From assembly GCF_028289705.1 (NCBI RefSeq), contig NZ_JANQOI010000032.1:1-64000 (forward strand): a stretch of DNA of 64,000 nucleotides, given 5' to 3'. Numbering within the stretch: position 1 is the first letter of the stretch; every line of letters begins with the position of its first letter. The DNA is from Pelagibius sp. Lineage in GTDB: Bacteria; Pseudomonadota; Alphaproteobacteria; Kiloniellales; Kiloniellaceae. Below are positions 27,550 to 39,658 of the stretch, one piece after another. The position numbers and the translations under genes were made by a program. The notes under the pieces were generated by a model. The model made no database searches and was not told the origin of the DNA. It saw only the letters and a list, made by a program, of their open reading frames with translations.

Positions 27550-27625
27550 GGGCGGTTAGCTCAGCTGGCAGAGCATCGCGTTTACACCGCGAGTGTCGGC
27601 GGTTCGATCCCGTCACCGCCCACCA
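27550..27625 (+). tRNA. tRNA-Val (TAC)
   Basis: Full 76-nt cloverleaf with acceptor GGGCGGT/ACCGCCC, anticodon stem TCGCG/CGCGA, anticodon TAC at 27583-27585, T-arm GGCGGTTCGATCCCGTC and encoded CCA. Confidence 0.97.
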
Positions 27626-27692
27626 CCCTTCGCTCTCCGAGTTTCGGGTGGCTTACGCCAGTAAGCCGCGCGAAGTCGGTAGAGCTGGGAGT

Positions 27693-27720
27693 GTCCGCCG
27701 AAGCCTCGGCGTAGGCGGAC
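27693..27720. repeat. REP-like palindrome in the 310-bp gap between tRNA-Val and tRNA-Asp
   Basis: GTCCGCC (27693-27699) pairs with GGCGGAC (27714-27720), with an inner GCC/GGC pairing, giving a compact interrupted hairpin. Such GC-rich extragenic palindromes are common in alphaproteobacteria. Nothing else recognisable lies between 27626 and 27935. Confidence 0.55.
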
Positions 27721-27935
27721 CGATCTCCACGGATGCTCTGAAGTTGCCAGGCGCCCAGGTCCGGTCCTTCAGGAAGCCTTAAGACGCCCATGACAGGCTG
27801 GCGCCAGGAGCGAGCTCGCCTGGAATCCGCGCCTCCCAAGGGCCCGTAGGGAATTCCCGGTGAACGGCCTTGCAGGGCCCCTCGCGCCGCTTGACACCAT
27901 GGGGGCGGTGGAGTACATCACCGCGTCCCTGACAA

Positions 27936-28012
<77 letters not shown>

Positions 28013-28307
28013 TCTCATGACCAAACCCATAGGCAAAGATCTCGCGGCTAATTTCCTGTGCCGCGAGCGGCCCCGCGCGCCCGCGCGGCAGAACGACGCG
28101 CCTCGAAGGCCGCCGGGGGATTGGCGCTTTCCCGGGAATCCTTTCCGCCCTATATTTCAAGTAAATGAAGGCGCTGGGGGGGCGCCGCACGAATGACCTT
28201 GCATTGCAGCATCCCTTGCGGCAGTAAACGCTGGATCAAGGGGAATGCGTGCTCCGGTGGGGCCAGCGGGAACGACACGCCGAAAATGGCGGGCAGGAGA
28301 GTGACAG

Positions 28308-28673
28308 ATGAATGCCTTGTTGGCTGAGTACCTGCCGATCCTGGTGTTTCTGGGTATCGCGATCGGTCTTTCGGTGTTGATCGTCGCAGCCTCCTACATC
28401 GTTGCGCGCCAGCGACCCGATTCAGAAAAGATCTCGGCTTACGAGTGCGGCTTCGAAGCCTTCGACGACGCCCGCAGCCGTTTCGACGTGCGCTTCTATC
28501 TCGTGGCCATCCTGTTCATCATCTTCGACCTCGAGGTCGCCTTTCTATTCCCCTGGGCTGTCGCCCTCGGCGACATCGGGCTCTTCGGCTTCTGGTCGAT
28601 GGTGATCTTCCTGGGGATCCTGACCATCGGGTTCATCTACGAATGGAAGAAGGGGGCCCTGGAATGGGAGTAG
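28308..28673 (+). CDS. nuoA: NADH-quinone oxidoreductase subunit A
   Basis: Membrane subunit of proton-pumping complex I, 121 aa with three transmembrane helices. The conserved loop [24 protein letters not shown] and the helix [13 protein letters not shown] are present. It is the first gene of the complete nuoA-N operon; its last codons overlap the nuoB start by 10 bp, so nuoB translation is coupled. Confidence 0.96.
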   Translation: MNALLAEYLPILVFLGIAIGLSVLIVAASYIVARQRPDSEKISAYECGFEAFDDARSRFDVRFYLVAILFIIFDLEVAFLFPWAVALGDIGLFGFWSMVIFLGILTIGFIYEWKKGALEWE

Positions 28674-29236
28674 AGTCCTTGACACCGTCTTCCGCACCCT
28701 CTGCGTCCGACCCGGCTGCGCCTTTGGCGCCCGGCCGCGCGCAGGACGCCGTGCTCAGCCGCGTCGCCACGGAGATCTCCGACAAGGGTTTCGTGGTCGC
28801 CCAGATGGACAAGCTGGCGGCCTGGGCCCAGTCCGGTTCGCTGTGGCCCATGACCTTCGGGCTGGCGTGCTGTGCCGTGGAAATGATGCACACCGCTTGC
28901 AGCCGCTATGACCTCGACCGCTTCGGCATGTTCTTCCGGCCCAGTCCGCGCCAGTCGGATGTGATGATCGTGGCGGGCACCCTGACCAACAAGATGGCGC
29001 CGGCCCTGCGCAAGGTCTACGACCAGATGCCGGAGCCGCGCTGGGTGATCTCCATGGGATCCTGCGCCAACGGCGGCGGCTACTATCACTATTCCTACTC
29101 CGTTGTGCGGGGATGCGACCGAATCGTGCCGGTGGACATCTACGTTCCCGGCTGCCCGCCGACTGCCGAGGCACTGCTCTACGGCATCATTCAGCTCCAG
29201 AAAAAGATCAAGCGCAGCGCGGCGATTGCCCGCTGA
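28664..29236 (+). CDS. nuoB: NADH-quinone oxidoreductase subunit B
   Basis: Peripheral-arm subunit carrying cluster N2, the last iron-sulfur centre before quinone. The 190-aa protein has Cys69-Cys70 in [32 protein letters not shown], the Cys of [16 protein letters not shown] and [11 protein letters not shown]. The ATG inside the nuoA 3' end gives the expected N-terminus; a longer in-frame opening further upstream lies wholly within nuoA and is rejected. Confidence 0.96.
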   Translation: MGVESLTPSSAPSASDPAAPLAPGRAQDAVLSRVATEISDKGFVVAQMDKLAAWAQSGSLWPMTFGLACCAVEMMHTACSRYDLDRFGMFFRPSPRQSDVMIVAGTLTNKMAPALRKVYDQMPEPRWVISMGSCANGGGYYHYSYSVVRGCDRIVPVDIYVPGCPPTAEALLYGIIQLQKKIKRSAAIAR

Positions 29237-29274
29237 CCGATTGCGCCATTGCGACGAGGAAACGCGGGAGTCCG

Positions 29275-29898
29275 ATGATCGAAGCGCTGCAGGACCTGGG
29301 CGATTATCTTGCTGCGGCACTGGCTGATGACCTGCTGTCTCAGGACATCGGCCACGGGCAGTTGAACCTTCACATCAAGCGGCCGTCGCTGCTGAAGGTG
29401 CTGACCTTCCTGCGCGACGACCAGAACTGTCAGTTCAAGCAACTGGTCGATGTCACCGCTGTCGACCGGCCCGAGCAGCCCGACCGCCTTGAGCTGGTCT
29501 ACAATCTGCTGTCCCTGAAGCTGAACCAGCGGATCCGGGTCAAGCTGACCACCGACGAGCGCAACCCGGTCGACTCCGCCTCAGGCGTTTTCTCCTCGGC
29601 GATCTGGATGGAGCGGGAGGCCTGGGACATGTTCGGCATCTTCTTCTCCGGCCACCCCGACCTGCGGCGCATCCTCACAGACTACGGCTTCGAGGGGCAT
29701 CCGCTGCGCAAGGACTTCCCGCTCACCGGCTTCAAGGAAGTGCGCTACGACCAGGAGCAGAAGCGGGTGGTCTACGAGCCGGTGAACCTGCCGCAGGAGT
29801 TCCGCCGCTTCGATTTCCTCAGCCCCTGGGAGGGCATGCTGCGCCTGCCGGGCGACGAGAAGGCCGAAGCGCAGAAGAGCGAGGAAGGAGGGGCCTGA
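29275..29898 (+). CDS. nuoC: NADH-quinone oxidoreductase subunit C
   Basis: Hydrophilic 30-kDa-type subunit of the peripheral arm, 207 aa. The family signature [40 protein letters not shown] is clear near residues 113-153. The start [14 protein letters not shown] was preferred over an upstream in-frame start inside nuoB. The stop TGA overlaps the nuoD ATG by one base. NuoC and NuoD are separate polypeptides here, unlike the E. coli fusion. Confidence 0.95.
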   Translation: MIEALQDLGDYLAAALADDLLSQDIGHGQLNLHIKRPSLLKVLTFLRDDQNCQFKQLVDVTAVDRPEQPDRLELVYNLLSLKLNQRIRVKLTTDERNPVDSASGVFSSAIWMEREAWDMFGIFFSGHPDLRRILTDYGFEGHPLRKDFPLTGFKEVRYDQEQKRVVYEPVNLPQEFRRFDFLSPWEGMLRLPGDEKAEAQKSEEGGA

Positions 29899-31076
29899 TG
29901 GCCGAGGTTCAGATCAAGCCGCTGACCCTCAACTTCGGGCCTCAGCATCCGGCGGCCCACGCGGTCCTGCGCCTGGTCCTGGAAATGGACGGCGAGATCA
30001 TCGAGCGGGCGGACCCGCACATCGGCCTGCTGCACCGGGGCACCGAGAAGCTCATCGAGTACAAGACCTACCTGCAGGCGGTGCCCTATTTCGACCGCCT
30101 GGACTATGTCGCGCCGATGAACCAGGAGCATGCCTTCGCCCTGGCCGTCGAGCGGCTGCTGGGGGTGGAGGTGCCGGCCCGCGGCCAGTACATCCGCGTG
30201 CTCTATTGCGAGATCGGCCGCATCCTGAACCACCTTCTGAACATCACCACCTTCGCCATCGACGTCGGGGCGATGACGCCGATCCTCTGGGGCTTCGAGG
30301 AACGCGAGAAGCTGATGGAGTTCTACGAGCGGGCCTGCGGCGCGCGCCTGCACGCCGCCTATTTCCGGCCGGGCGGGGTGCACCAGGACCTGCCGGCGGG
30401 CCTGCTCGACGACATCGCCACCTTCTGCGACACCTTTCCCCAGATCATCGACGACTTCGAAGGCCTGCTCACCGAGAACCGCATTTTCCGTCAGCGCACG
30501 GTGGACATAGGCGTGGTGAGCCGCGAAGAGGCTGAGGACTGGGGCTTCTCAGGACCCATGGTGCGCGGCTCCGGCATTCCCTGGGACCTGCGCAAGTCGC
30601 AGCCCTACGACTGCTATGCCGAGCTCGATTTCGACATTCCGGTGGGCAAAGGCGGCGACTGCTTCGCCCGCTATCTCGTGCGCATCGAGGAGATGCGCCA
30701 GAGCCTGAGGATCATCCGCCAGTGCGTTGAAAAGATGCCGGAAGGTCCGGTCCAGGTGGAGGACCAGAAGATCACGCCGCCGAAGCGCGGGGAGATGAAG
30801 CGCTCCATGGAAGCGCTGATCCATCACTTCAAGCTCTATACCGAGGGCTATCACGTGCCGCCGGGCGACACCTACGCGGCGGTCGAGGCGCCGAAGGGCG
30901 AGTTCGCCGTCTATCTGGTCTCCGACGGCACCAACCGCCCCTACCGTTGCAAGATCCGGGCGCCGGGCTTCGCCCATCTGGCCGCCATGGACTACATGTG
31001 CAAAGGCCACATGCTGGCCGATTCCGTGGCCATCCTCGGCTCCATGGACATTGTCTTCGGCGAGGTCGATCGATGA
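29898..31076 (+). CDS. nuoD: NADH-quinone oxidoreductase subunit D
   Basis: The 49-kDa-type subunit that forms the quinone pocket with NuoB, 392 aa. Recognised segments are [21 protein letters not shown] at the N-terminus, [35 protein letters not shown] and the C-terminal [17 protein letters not shown] site within the end of nuoC serves its ATG. It overlaps nuoE by 4 bp. Confidence 0.97.
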   Translation: MAEVQIKPLTLNFGPQHPAAHAVLRLVLEMDGEIIERADPHIGLLHRGTEKLIEYKTYLQAVPYFDRLDYVAPMNQEHAFALAVERLLGVEVPARGQYIRVLYCEIGRILNHLLNITTFAIDVGAMTPILWGFEEREKLMEFYERACGARLHAAYFRPGGVHQDLPAGLLDDIATFCDTFPQIIDDFEGLLTENRIFRQRTVDIGVVSREEAEDWGFSGPMVRGSGIPWDLRKSQPYDCYAELDFDIPVGKGGDCFARYLVRIEEMRQSLRIIRQCVEKMPEGPVQVEDQKITPPKRGEMKRSMEALIHHFKLYTEGYHVPPGDTYAAVEAPKGEFAVYLVSDGTNRPYRCKIRAPGFAHLAAMDYMCKGHMLADSVAILGSMDIVFGEVDR

Positions 31077-31699
31077 AGGCCACCAGCTATCCCCAGGGGC
31101 AAAGCGAGGACTTTGCCTTCACCCAGGAGAACCTGCGCCGCGCCGAGACGGTGATCGCCCGCTATCCGAAGGATCGCAAGTCCAGCGCCCTCATCGCCCT
31201 GCTGGATCTGGCGCAACGCCAGAACGGCGGCTGGCTCTCGGTCCCGGCCATCGAATACGTCGCCAACTATCTGGAGATCGCGCCGATCCGCGCCCACGAG
31301 GTGGCGAGCTTCTATTCCATGTTCAACGACCAGCCGGTGGGCAAGTACTTCATCCAGGTCTGCCGCACCACGCCCTGCTGGCTGCGCGGCTCCGACGGTA
31401 TCACCGAGGCTTGCAAGAAGAAGCTCGGCGTGGGGCTGCGGCAGGTCAGCGAGGACGGCCTGTTCAGCGTCATCGAGGTGGAGTGCCTGGGCGCCTGCGC
31501 CAACGCGCCGATGGTCCAGATCAACGACGACTACTATGAGGACCTGACGCCTGAGCGCATGGCCGAGATCATCGATGCGTTGCGCGAAGGCGGCGAGGTG
31601 CCCGTCGGCTCCCAGACCGGGCGTCTCAGCTCCGCGCCGGAAGGCGGCCCGCAGACGCTGCTGGAAGTCGCGGACGCCAAGCCGGGGGAGGGGGCCTGA
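31073..31699 (+). CDS. nuoE: NADH-quinone oxidoreductase subunit E
   Basis: The 24-kDa-type thioredoxin-fold subunit with the [2Fe-2S] cluster N1a, 208 aa. Cluster ligands are visible in [15 protein letters not shown] and [17 protein letters not shown]. The ATG overlapping the nuoD stop was chosen; the upstream in-frame extension belongs to nuoD sequence. The last 45 residues form an acidic, probably flexible tail. It overlaps the nuoF start by one base. Confidence 0.95.
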   Translation: MKATSYPQGQSEDFAFTQENLRRAETVIARYPKDRKSSALIALLDLAQRQNGGWLSVPAIEYVANYLEIAPIRAHEVASFYSMFNDQPVGKYFIQVCRTTPCWLRGSDGITEACKKKLGVGLRQVSEDGLFSVIEVECLGACANAPMVQINDDYYEDLTPERMAEIIDALREGGEVPVGSQTGRLSSAPEGGPQTLLEVADAKPGEGA

Positions 31700-32985
31700 T
31701 GCTGCACGACCGCGACCGCATCTTCACCAACCTCTACGGCCAGGACGACTGGAGCCTGGCGGCGGCCCGGCGCCGCGGCTGTTGGGACAACACCAAGTCG
31801 CTGCTGGAACTGGGGCGCGACAAGATCATCGAGATGGTCAAGGAAAGCGGCCTGCGCGGCCGCGGCGGGGCCGGCTTTCCCACCGGCCTGAAGTGGTCCT
31901 TCATGCCCAAGGAGCGCGGCGACCGCCCGGCCTATCTGGTGGTCAACGCCGACGAGTCCGAGCCCGGCTCCTGCAAGGACCGGGAGATCCTGCGCAACGA
32001 CCCCCACCGCCTGCTGGAGGGCTGTCTGGTGGCCGGCTTCGCCATGGGGGCCGGCGCCTGCTACATCTATATCCGCGGTGAGTATTTCTTCGAGGGCTCG
32101 CAGATCCAAAGGGCCATCGACGAGGCCTATGAGGCCGGCCTCATCGGCAAGAACGCCGGCGGCTCGGGCTACGACTACGACATCTATCTGCACCGTGGGG
32201 CGGGAGCCTACATCTGCGGCGAGGAAACCGCGCTGCTGGAAAGCCTGGAAGGCAAGAAGGGCCAGCCGCGCCTGAAGCCGCCGTTTCCGGCGGCGGTCGG
32301 CCTCTACGGCTGCCCCACCACCATCAACAACGTCGAAACCATCGCCGTGGTGCCGGAGATCCTGCGCCGCGGCGTCGAATGGTGGACCGGCCTCGGCCGC
32401 CCCAACAACACCGGCACCAAGATCTTCAGCATCTCCGGCCATGTGCACAAGCCGCTGAACGTGGAAGAGGAGATGGGCATCCCCATGAAGGAGCTCATCG
32501 AAAAGCACGCCGGCGGCGTGATCGGCGGCTGGGACAACCTGCTGGCGGTGATCCCCGGCGGCTCCTCCGTGCCCTGCCTGCCGGCGACCACCTGCACGAA
32601 CATCCTGATGGACTTCGACTCGCTGCGCGAGGCCCAGTCGGGCCTGGGGACCGCTGCCGTCATCGTCATGGACAAGTCCACCGACATCGTGGCGGCCATC
32701 GCCCGGCTCTCTCACTTCTACATGCACGAGAGCTGCGGCCAGTGCACGCCCTGCCGCGAGGGCACCGGCTGGATGTACCGGGTGGTCACCCGGATGATCC
32801 GCGGCGAGGCGGAAATCGAGGAGATCGATACGCTGCTCGACGTCACCTATCAGGTAGAGGGGCATACCATCTGTGCCCTCGGCGACGCGGCGGCCTGGCC
32901 GGTGCAGGGCCTGCTGCGCCACTTCCGGCCGGAAGTCGAGCGGCGCATTCTCGACTACAAGAAAACCCAGCAGGCGGCGGACTAG
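31699..32985 (+). CDS. nuoF: NADH-quinone oxidoreductase subunit F
   Basis: The 51-kDa-type subunit that binds NADH and FMN and carries [4Fe-4S] cluster N3, 428 aa. Visible are the glycine-rich NADH site [16 protein letters not shown], the FMN segment [16 protein letters not shown], and the cluster motif [12 protein letters not shown] with a later Cys in HTICALGDA. It begins directly at the nuoE stop (TGATG), and nuoG follows after 10 bp. Confidence 0.97.
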   Translation: MLHDRDRIFTNLYGQDDWSLAAARRRGCWDNTKSLLELGRDKIIEMVKESGLRGRGGAGFPTGLKWSFMPKERGDRPAYLVVNADESEPGSCKDREILRNDPHRLLEGCLVAGFAMGAGACYIYIRGEYFFEGSQIQRAIDEAYEAGLIGKNAGGSGYDYDIYLHRGAGAYICGEETALLESLEGKKGQPRLKPPFPAAVGLYGCPTTINNVETIAVVPEILRRGVEWWTGLGRPNNTGTKIFSISGHVHKPLNVEEEMGIPMKELIEKHAGGVIGGWDNLLAVIPGGSSVPCLPATTCTNILMDFDSLREAQSGLGTAAVIVMDKSTDIVAAIARLSHFYMHESCGQCTPCREGTGWMYRVVTRMIRGEAEIEEIDTLLDVTYQVEGHTICALGDAAAWPVQGLLRHFRPEVERRILDYKKTQQAAD

Positions 32986-32995
32986 GGGGAAAGCC

Positions 32996-35074
32996 ATGCC
33001 GAAGCTGACGATCAACGGCAAGGAAATCGAGGTCGCGGACGGGCTCAACGTCCTCCAGGCCTGCGAACTGGCCGGCGTCGAGATCCCGCGCTTCTGTTAC
33101 CACGACCGCCTGTCGGTGGCCGGCAACTGCCGCATGTGCCTGGTGGAAATGGAACGCGCGCCCAAGCCCATCGCCTCCTGCGCCATGCCGGTGGGCGACG
33201 GCATGGTCATCCGCACCGATACCGACAAGGTCCGCAAGGCCCGCCAGGGCGTGATGGAATTCCTGCTGATCAACCACCCCCTGGATTGCCCGATCTGCGA
33301 TCAGGGTGGCGAATGCGATCTGCAGGACCAGGCCATGGCCTACGGCTTCGACCGCAGCCGCTTCAAGGAGAACAAGCGGGCGGTCAAAGAGAAGTACATG
33401 GGCCCGCTGATCAAGACGATCATGACCCGCTGCATCCAGTGCACCCGCTGCGTGCGCTTTGCCACCGAGGTGGCCGGCGTCGAGGAGATCGGGCTGGTGA
33501 ACCGCGGCGAACATGCCGAGATCACCACGCTGGAGCAGGCGGTCGATTCTGAGCTCTCGGGCAACCTCGTCGATGTCTGTCCGGTGGGCGCTCTGACCTC
33601 GCGGCCCTATGCCTTCGCGGCGCGCCCCTGGGAGCTGCGCAAGACCGATTCCATCGACGTAATGGACGCCGTCGGCTCCAACGTGCGCATCGATACCCGC
33701 GGGCGCGAGGTCATGCGGGTGCTGCCGCGTCTGCACGAGGACGTCAATGAGGAGTGGATCTCCGACAAGACCCGCCATGCCTGCGACGGTCTGGCGCGCC
33801 AGCGTCTCGACCGGCCCTATCTGCGCAACGGCGAAGGCCGCCTGGAGGCGGTCTCCTGGGATACGGTGTTCCGCGCCATCGCCGAACGGCTGAGCGGGCT
33901 CTCCGGCGACAAGTTCGCCGCCCTGGCCGGCGACCTCTGCGACGCCGAGTCCATGATGGCGCTGAAGGATCTGATGGCGGGGCTGGGATCGGAGAACCTG
34001 GACTGCCGTCAGGACGGCGCCCGGATCGATCCCTCCTGCCGCGCCGGCTATCTCTTCAACACTACCATCGCCGGCATCGAAAAGGCGGATGCGGTCCTCA
34101 TCGTCGGCAGCAATCCGCGCTGGGAGGCGGCGATCATAAACGCCCGGCTGCGCAAGCGCGTGCTGATGGGCGGCTTCAAGGTCGGGCTGATCGGCCAGCA
34201 GATCGACCTGACCTACCCTTACGACTATCTCGGCGCCGGGCCGGAAAGCCTCTCGGAGGTCGCGGAAGGACGCGGCGCCTTCGCCGAGGCCCTGGACAAG
34301 GCCGAGCGGCCGATGCTGATCCTCGGCATGGGCGCCCTGGCGCGCGGCGACGGCGACGCCGTCCTGGCCACGGCCCGCAAGATCGCCGAGCGCTATGGCA
34401 TGGTGGCCGAGGGCTGGAACGGCTTTAATGTCCTGCACACCGCCGCGGGGCGGGTCGCGGGCCTGGATCTCGGCTTCCTGCCCGGTGCACAGGGCCGCGA
34501 CACCGAGGCCATTCTTGCGGGCTGCCAGGACGGGTCCATCCAGGCGCTCTACCTGCTGGGGGCCGACGAAATCAACATGGCGCGTCTCGGCGCGCCGGAC
34601 AGCGGCCCCTTCGTGATTTATCAGGGCCATCACGGCGACGCCGGCGCGCACCGTGCCGACGTGATCCTGCCGGGGGCGGCCTATCCGGAGAAGAACGCCA
34701 CCTACGTGAACACCGAGGGCAGGGTGCAGCTTGCGCGCCTGGCCAGTTTCCCGCCGGGCGAGGCGCGGGAGGACTGGACCATCCTGCGCGCCCTTTCGGA
34801 GGTGGTCGGCAAGCGCCTGCCGTACGACAACCTCGGCGAGCTGCGCCAGCGCCTGATCGAGGCCAATCCGGTCTTCGCCGCGGTGGACCAGACCGAGGCG
34901 GCGGCCTGGGGCGCCTTCGGACAGGACGGGGCCATGGACGCCGCGCCCTTCGTCTCGCCCATCGGCAACTTCTACATGACCGACCCCATCAGCCGGGCCT
35001 CGGAGACCATGGCCGAATGCACCGAGGCCTTCGGGCTCGGCGCCAACAAGGGGGCGACCGGGACCGATGGCTGA
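32996..35074 (+). CDS. nuoG: NADH-quinone oxidoreductase subunit G
   Basis: The 75-kDa-type subunit that relays electrons through [2Fe-2S] N1b and [4Fe-4S] N4/N5, 692 aa. Cluster motifs: [16 protein letters not shown] (2Fe-2S), [18 protein letters not shown] (His/Cys 4Fe-4S), and [10 protein letters not shown] with CPVGALTS. The remainder is a degenerate molybdopterin-oxidoreductase fold ([20 protein letters not shown]). The start [10 protein letters not shown] is preceded by GGGGGAAAG. It overlaps nuoH by 8 bp. Length is that of the short mitochondrial-like form. Confidence 0.96.
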   Translation: MPKLTINGKEIEVADGLNVLQACELAGVEIPRFCYHDRLSVAGNCRMCLVEMERAPKPIASCAMPVGDGMVIRTDTDKVRKARQGVMEFLLINHPLDCPICDQGGECDLQDQAMAYGFDRSRFKENKRAVKEKYMGPLIKTIMTRCIQCTRCVRFATEVAGVEEIGLVNRGEHAEITTLEQAVDSELSGNLVDVCPVGALTSRPYAFAARPWELRKTDSIDVMDAVGSNVRIDTRGREVMRVLPRLHEDVNEEWISDKTRHACDGLARQRLDRPYLRNGEGRLEAVSWDTVFRAIAERLSGLSGDKFAALAGDLCDAESMMALKDLMAGLGSENLDCRQDGARIDPSCRAGYLFNTTIAGIEKADAVLIVGSNPRWEAAIINARLRKRVLMGGFKVGLIGQQIDLTYPYDYLGAGPESLSEVAEGRGAFAEALDKAERPMLILGMGALARGDGDAVLATARKIAERYGMVAEGWNGFNVLHTAAGRVAGLDLGFLPGAQGRDTEAILAGCQDGSIQALYLLGADEINMARLGAPDSGPFVIYQGHHGDAGAHRADVILPGAAYPEKNATYVNTEGRVQLARLASFPPGEAREDWTILRALSEVVGKRLPYDNLGELRQRLIEANPVFAAVDQTEAAAWGAFGQDGAMDAAPFVSPIGNFYMTDPISRASETMAECTEAFGLGANKGATGTDG

Positions 35075-36110
35075 ATTCATGGACTGGTGGTTCTGGGACA
35101 GCTTTGCCGGGCAGGGTGTGCTCATCGTTGCCCAGATCGTTGCCATCCTGGTTCCCCTGCTGCTGGGCGTGGCCTATCTGACCTATGCCGAGCGCAAGGT
35201 GATCGCGGCGATGCAGCTGCGCAAAGGCCCCAACGTGGTCGGCCCCTTCGGCCTGCTGCAGCCCATCGCCGATGCCGTCAAGCTGCTGTTCAAGGAAACC
35301 ATTCTGCCCTCCGGCGCCAACCGGATCGTCTTCCTGATGGCGCCGATGCTGACCTTCGTCCTGGCGCTGATCGGCTGGGCAGTCATTCCCTTCGACTTCG
35401 GCCTGGTGCTGGCCGACATCAACGTCGGCATTCTCTACCTCTTCGCCATTTCCTCGCTCGGCGTCTACGGCGTGATCATGGCCGGCTGGGCCTCCAACTC
35501 GAAGTATCCCTTCCTCGGCGCGCTGCGCTCGGCGGCGCAGATGGTCTCCTACGAAGTCTCCATGGGCTTCGTGATCATCACCGTGCTGTTGCTGGTGGGC
35601 TCGTTGAACCTCACCGACATCGTCAGGGCGCAGCAGGGCGATTACGGCCTCTTCAGCTGGTTCTGGCTGCCCATGCTGCCGATGTTCGTGATCTTCTTCA
35701 TCTCGGTGCTGGCGGAAACAAACCGTTCGCCCTTCGACCTGCCCGAAGGCGAGTCGGAGTTGGTCGCCGGCTTCATGGTCGAGTACTCCTCCATGAGCTT
35801 CGCGCTCTTCTTCCTGGGCGAGTACGCGAACATGATCCTCATGAGCGCGATGACCGCGATCCTGTTCCTCGGCGGCTGGCTGCCGCCCTTCGACATCGCG
35901 CCCTTCAACTGGATCCCCGGGCCGTTCTGGCTGGCGGCCAAGATCGCCATGGTGCTGTTCTGCTTCCTCTGGGTCCGTGCCACCTTCCCGCGCTTCCGCT
36001 ACGACCAGCTGATGCGCCTGGGCTGGAAGGTCTTCCTGCCTTTCTCGCTGTTCTGGGTGGTGCTGACCGCGGGAGCACTGCACGCCTTCGACATGGTGCC
36101 GCAGCCATGA
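35067..36110 (+). CDS. nuoH: NADH-quinone oxidoreductase subunit H
   Basis: Membrane subunit that closes the quinone tunnel, 347 aa with about eight helices. Signature segments: [41 protein letters not shown], then [21 protein letters not shown], and [24 protein letters not shown]. The start lies within the nuoG 3' end, consistent with translational coupling. Confidence 0.97.
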   Translation: MAEFMDWWFWDSFAGQGVLIVAQIVAILVPLLLGVAYLTYAERKVIAAMQLRKGPNVVGPFGLLQPIADAVKLLFKETILPSGANRIVFLMAPMLTFVLALIGWAVIPFDFGLVLADINVGILYLFAISSLGVYGVIMAGWASNSKYPFLGALRSAAQMVSYEVSMGFVIITVLLLVGSLNLTDIVRAQQGDYGLFSWFWLPMLPMFVIFFISVLAETNRSPFDLPEGESELVAGFMVEYSSMSFALFFLGEYANMILMSAMTAILFLGGWLPPFDIAPFNWIPGPFWLAAKIAMVLFCFLWVRATFPRFRYDQLMRLGWKVFLPFSLFWVVLTAGALHAFDMVPQP

Positions 36111-36144
36111 GGGAACGGGGAACGACAACCGCAGGAGATGTGCC

Positions 36145-36633
36145 ATGGGTGTGATGGAACGTGGCCTGAAGAGCCTTCTGCTCAAAGAACTGCTTTCGGG
36201 TATGTCTTTGACCCTGCGCTATTTCTTCAAGCCCAAGGTGACGCTGAACTATCCCCACGAGAAGGGGCCGCTGAGCCCGCGCTTCCGGGGCGAGCACGCG
36301 CTCCGGCGCTATCCCAACGGGGAGGAGCGCTGCATCGCCTGCAAGCTCTGCGAGGCGATCTGTCCGGCCCAGGCCATCACGATCGAGGCCGAGCCGCGCG
36401 CCGACGGCAGCCGGCGGACGACGCGCTACGACATCGACATGACCAAGTGCATCTACTGCGGATTCTGCCAGGAAGCCTGTCCGGTGGACGCCATCGTCGA
36501 GGGGCCGAATTTCGAGTTTGCCGCGGAGACCCGCGAAGAGCTGTTCTACAACAAGGAAAAGCTGCTGGATAACGGCGATCGCTGGGAGACCGAGATCGCA
36601 CAGAACCTTGAATTGGATGCGCCTTACCGCTAA
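36145..36633 (+). CDS. nuoI: NADH-quinone oxidoreductase subunit I
   Basis: The TYKY-type ferredoxin subunit holding two [4Fe-4S] clusters (N6a/N6b), 162 aa. Two CxxCxxCxxxCP motifs are present: [12 protein letters not shown] and [12 protein letters not shown]. The N-terminal amphipathic helix ([25 protein letters not shown]) docks it on the membrane arm. GCAGGAG lies before the ATG. A 122-bp gap follows before nuoJ, the largest inside the operon. Confidence 0.96.
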   Translation: MGVMERGLKSLLLKELLSGMSLTLRYFFKPKVTLNYPHEKGPLSPRFRGEHALRRYPNGEERCIACKLCEAICPAQAITIEAEPRADGSRRTTRYDIDMTKCIYCGFCQEACPVDAIVEGPNFEFAAETREELFYNKEKLLDNGDRWETEIAQNLELDAPYR

Positions 36634-36755
36634 GCCGCGGGCGAGGGGCATCGCCGGGGCAAGGCCGGCGGCCGAGTGATTGGGGGAAGAACCGTGCGCA
36701 GAGTGACCAGTGCCGGACATCGGGGCGGACCGAGGGCCCGTGGGGGAGGCATGCC

Positions 36756-37370
36756 ATGATTCTCCAGGGCCTCGCCTTCTATCTCTTTGCCGCGGTCACC
36801 GTGGCCGCCGGCGTGATGGTGATCACCTCCCGCAATCCGGTGCACTCCGTGCTCTTCCTGATCCTCGCCTTCTTCAACTCCGCCGGGCTCTTCGTGCTGA
36901 TGGGCGCGGAGTTCCTGGCGATGATCCTGGTCGTCGTCTATGTCGGCGCCGTCGCCGTGCTGTTCCTCTTCGTGGTGATGATGCTGGACATCAACTTCGT
37001 GCAGATGCGCGAAGGCTTCCTGCAGTACCTGCCGCTCGGCGCGATGATCGGCCTGATCCTGCTGGTCGAACTGATCCTGATCGGCGGCGCCTGGGTGATC
37101 TCGCCGGAGGCCGAGACCCTGGCGGCGCTGCCGGTGGTGCCGGCCGGCGAGATGCACAACACCCGCGCCCTGGGGGCGGTGCTCTATACCGACTACGTCT
37201 ACCTCTTCCAGGCCGCCGGGCTGATCCTGCTGGTGGCCATGGTGGGTGCCATCGTGCTCACCCTGCGTCAGCGCGAGGGCGTGCGGCGCCAGTCCATCGC
37301 CGAACAGAACACGCGGCCCCGCTCCGAGGCGGTGGAGGTCAAGCAGGTTCCCACGGGAAGCGGGGTCTAG
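36756..37370 (+). CDS. nuoJ: NADH-quinone oxidoreductase subunit J
   Basis: ND6-like membrane subunit, 204 aa with five predicted helices. Conserved [58 protein letters not shown] covers the helix with the pi-bulge in this family. The hydrophilic C-terminus after about residue 170 is variable. It is separated from nuoK by 4 bp. Confidence 0.96.
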   Translation: MILQGLAFYLFAAVTVAAGVMVITSRNPVHSVLFLILAFFNSAGLFVLMGAEFLAMILVVVYVGAVAVLFLFVVMMLDINFVQMREGFLQYLPLGAMIGLILLVELILIGGAWVISPEAETLAALPVVPAGEMHNTRALGAVLYTDYVYLFQAAGLILLVAMVGAIVLTLRQREGVRRQSIAEQNTRPRSEAVEVKQVPTGSGV

Positions 37371-37374
37371 GGCG

Positions 37375-37686
37375 ATGCTGGAAATCGGACTGGGCCACTA
37401 TCTGACCGTCGCCGCCATCCTCTTCACCCTGGGAATCTTCGGCATCTTCCTGAACCGCAAGAACGTCATCATCATTCTCATGTCCATCGAGCTGATGCTG
37501 TTGGCGGTGAACATCAACCTCGTCGCTTTCTCGACCCACCTGCAGGACCTGGTGGGCCAGATCTTCGCCATGTTCGTGCTGACCGTGGCGGCGGCCGAGG
37601 CGGCCATCGGCCTCGCCATCCTCGTGGTCTACTTCCGCAACCGCGGTTCCATCGAGGTGGAAGACATCAACATGATGAAGGGTTAG
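37375..37686 (+). CDS. nuoK: NADH-quinone oxidoreductase subunit K
   Basis: ND4L-like membrane subunit, 103 aa with three helices. The conserved acidic residues sit in [17 protein letters not shown] and [21 protein letters not shown], both part of the proton path. The start [17 protein letters not shown] follows the nuoJ stop by 4 bp; an earlier in-frame opening lies within nuoJ and is rejected. Confidence 0.96.
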   Translation: MLEIGLGHYLTVAAILFTLGIFGIFLNRKNVIIILMSIELMLLAVNINLVAFSTHLQDLVGQIFAMFVLTVAAAEAAIGLAILVVYFRNRGSIEVEDINMMKG

Positions 37687-37701
37687 GGGAGCAGCGGTCT
37701 C

Positions 37702-39651
37702 ATGGATCAACTGATCGTCCTCCTGCCGCTGCTCGGCGCCATCGTCGCGGGCCTTTTCGGTCGCCTGATCGGCGACAAGATCTCCATGCTGGTGACCTGC
37801 GGCCTGCTGGTGATCTCCGCCATCCTCTCGGGTATCGTCTTCTACGACGTCGCCATCGCCGGCAACGCCCGGGTGACGGAGCTCTTCACCTGGATCGATT
37901 CCGGCAGCTTCGAAGTGAGCTGGGCGCTGCGCGTCGACACCCTGACGGCGGTGATGCTGATCGTGGTCACCTGGGTCTCGGCCATGGTGCACATCTATTC
38001 CGTCGGCTACATGTCGCACGACGATGCCAAGCCGCGCTTCTTCGCCTACCTCAGCCTCTTCACCTTCTTCATGCTGATGCTGGTGACTGCCGATAACTTC
38101 GTGCAGATGTTCTTCGGCTGGGAGGGTGTGGGCCTGGCCTCCTACCTGCTGATCGGCTTCTGGTACAAGCGGCCCAGCGCCTGCGCCGCGGCGATCAAGG
38201 CCTTCCTGGTCAACCGCGTCGGCGACGTCGGCTTCGCGCTGGGCATCTGCGGCGCCTTCGCGCTGTTCGGCGCGGCCGGCTTCACCGAGGTCTTCGCCGC
38301 CGTGCCGGGCATGGCGGACGCGCAGTTCTCCGCCTTCGGCATCGAGGGCCATGCGCTCACCATCATCTGCATCCTCTTGTTCATCGGTGCCATGGGCAAA
38401 TCGGCGCAGCTCGGCCTGCATACCTGGCTGCCGGATGCCATGGAGGGCCCGACCCCGGTCTCCGCCCTGATCCATGCCGCCACCATGGTGACCGCCGGCG
38501 TCTTCATGGTGGCCCGCCTCTCGCCGATGTTCGAGTATTCGCCGACGGCCCTCGAGCTGGTCACCTACATCGGTGCGCTCACCGCCTTCTTCGCCGCCAG
38601 CGTCGGCCTCACCCAGAACGACATCAAGCGGGTCATCGCCTATTCGACCTGCTCGCAGCTCGGCTACATGTTCTTCGCCATCGGCGTTTCGGCCTATTCG
38701 GCGGCGATCTTCCACCTGATGACCCACGCCTTCTTCAAGGCGCTGTTGTTCCTGGGCGCCGGTTCGGTGATCCATGCCATGTCCGACGAGCAGGACATGC
38801 GCAAGATGGGCGGCATCTACAAGATGATCCCCGCCACCTACATCCTAATGTGGATCGGCACGCTTTCGCTGCTCGGCATCGGCATCCCCGGAACGCCCAT
38901 CGGCTTCGCCGGCTTCTTCTCCAAGGACATCGTCGTGGAGGCGGCCTTCGCCGACCACTCGGCGCACGGCACCTTCGCCTTCATCGTCGGCGTCTCTGCA
39001 GCCGCCATGACCGCCTTCTACTCCTGCCGCCTCATGTTCATGACCTTCCACGGCACGCCCCGTGCCTCCCAGGAGGTCATGTCCCACGTCCACGAGTCGC
39101 CGCAGGTGATGCTCATCCCGCTCTACTTCCTGGCGGCGGGGGCGGTGATCGCCGGCGGGGCCATGTACTACTTCTTCGTCGGCAGCGGCATGGAGAGCTT
39201 CTGGGGCGAGTCCCTGAAGGTGCTGCCCGGCAACAACACCGTGGAGGAGGCCCATCACGTGCCCTTCTGGGTGAAGGCCTCGCCGTTGGTGGCCGGCCTG
39301 GTCGGCATCGGCCTTGCCTGGGTGATGTACATCGGCTCGCCGGGCCTTGCCCCGCAGCTCGCCCGTTCGCTCAGGCCGCTCTACCTCTTCTCTTTCAACA
39401 AGTGGTACTTCGACGAGCTCTTCGACCGCATCTTCGTGCAGCCGGCGCGGGTCATCGGCTTCGGCCTCTGGAAGGGCGGCGACGGGGCCATCATCGACGG
39501 TCTCGGGCCCGACGGCATCGCCGCCACCACGCGCAACCTCGCGCGCCGCGCCTCGCTGCTGCAGAGCGGCTATGTCTATCACTATGCCTTCGCCATGCTG
39601 ATCGGGGTGGTCATCCTGGTCACCTGGTACGTGCTGAGCCAATTGGGGTGA
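37702..39651 (+). CDS. nuoL: NADH-quinone oxidoreductase subunit L
   Basis: ND5-like antiporter-type subunit, distal proton pump, 649 aa. Typical stretches are [19 protein letters not shown] with the key Glu, [37 protein letters not shown] with the essential Lys nearby, and [17 protein letters not shown]. The long C-terminal part includes the lateral helix seen in complex I. nuoM starts 7 bp after its stop. Confidence 0.97.
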   Translation: MDQLIVLLPLLGAIVAGLFGRLIGDKISMLVTCGLLVISAILSGIVFYDVAIAGNARVTELFTWIDSGSFEVSWALRVDTLTAVMLIVVTWVSAMVHIYSVGYMSHDDAKPRFFAYLSLFTFFMLMLVTADNFVQMFFGWEGVGLASYLLIGFWYKRPSACAAAIKAFLVNRVGDVGFALGICGAFALFGAAGFTEVFAAVPGMADAQFSAFGIEGHALTIICILLFIGAMGKSAQLGLHTWLPDAMEGPTPVSALIHAATMVTAGVFMVARLSPMFEYSPTALELVTYIGALTAFFAASVGLTQNDIKRVIAYSTCSQLGYMFFAIGVSAYSAAIFHLMTHAFFKALLFLGAGSVIHAMSDEQDMRKMGGIYKMIPATYILMWIGTLSLLGIGIPGTPIGFAGFFSKDIVVEAAFADHSAHGTFAFIVGVSAAAMTAFYSCRLMFMTFHGTPRASQEVMSHVHESPQVMLIPLYFLAAGAVIAGGAMYYFFVGSGMESFWGESLKVLPGNNTVEEAHHVPFWVKASPLVAGLVGIGLAWVMYIGSPGLAPQLARSLRPLYLFSFNKWYFDELFDRIFVQPARVIGFGLWKGGDGAIIDGLGPDGIAATTRNLARRASLLQSGYVYHYAFAMLIGVVILVTWYVLSQLG

Positions 39652-39658
39652 TCATCCG

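Noticed and set aside
32843-35146. 767-codon minus-strand open frame opposite nuoG and its neighbours
   Set aside because: It is antisense across several overlapping, well-identified nuo genes; composition is low-complexity and no motif is present.
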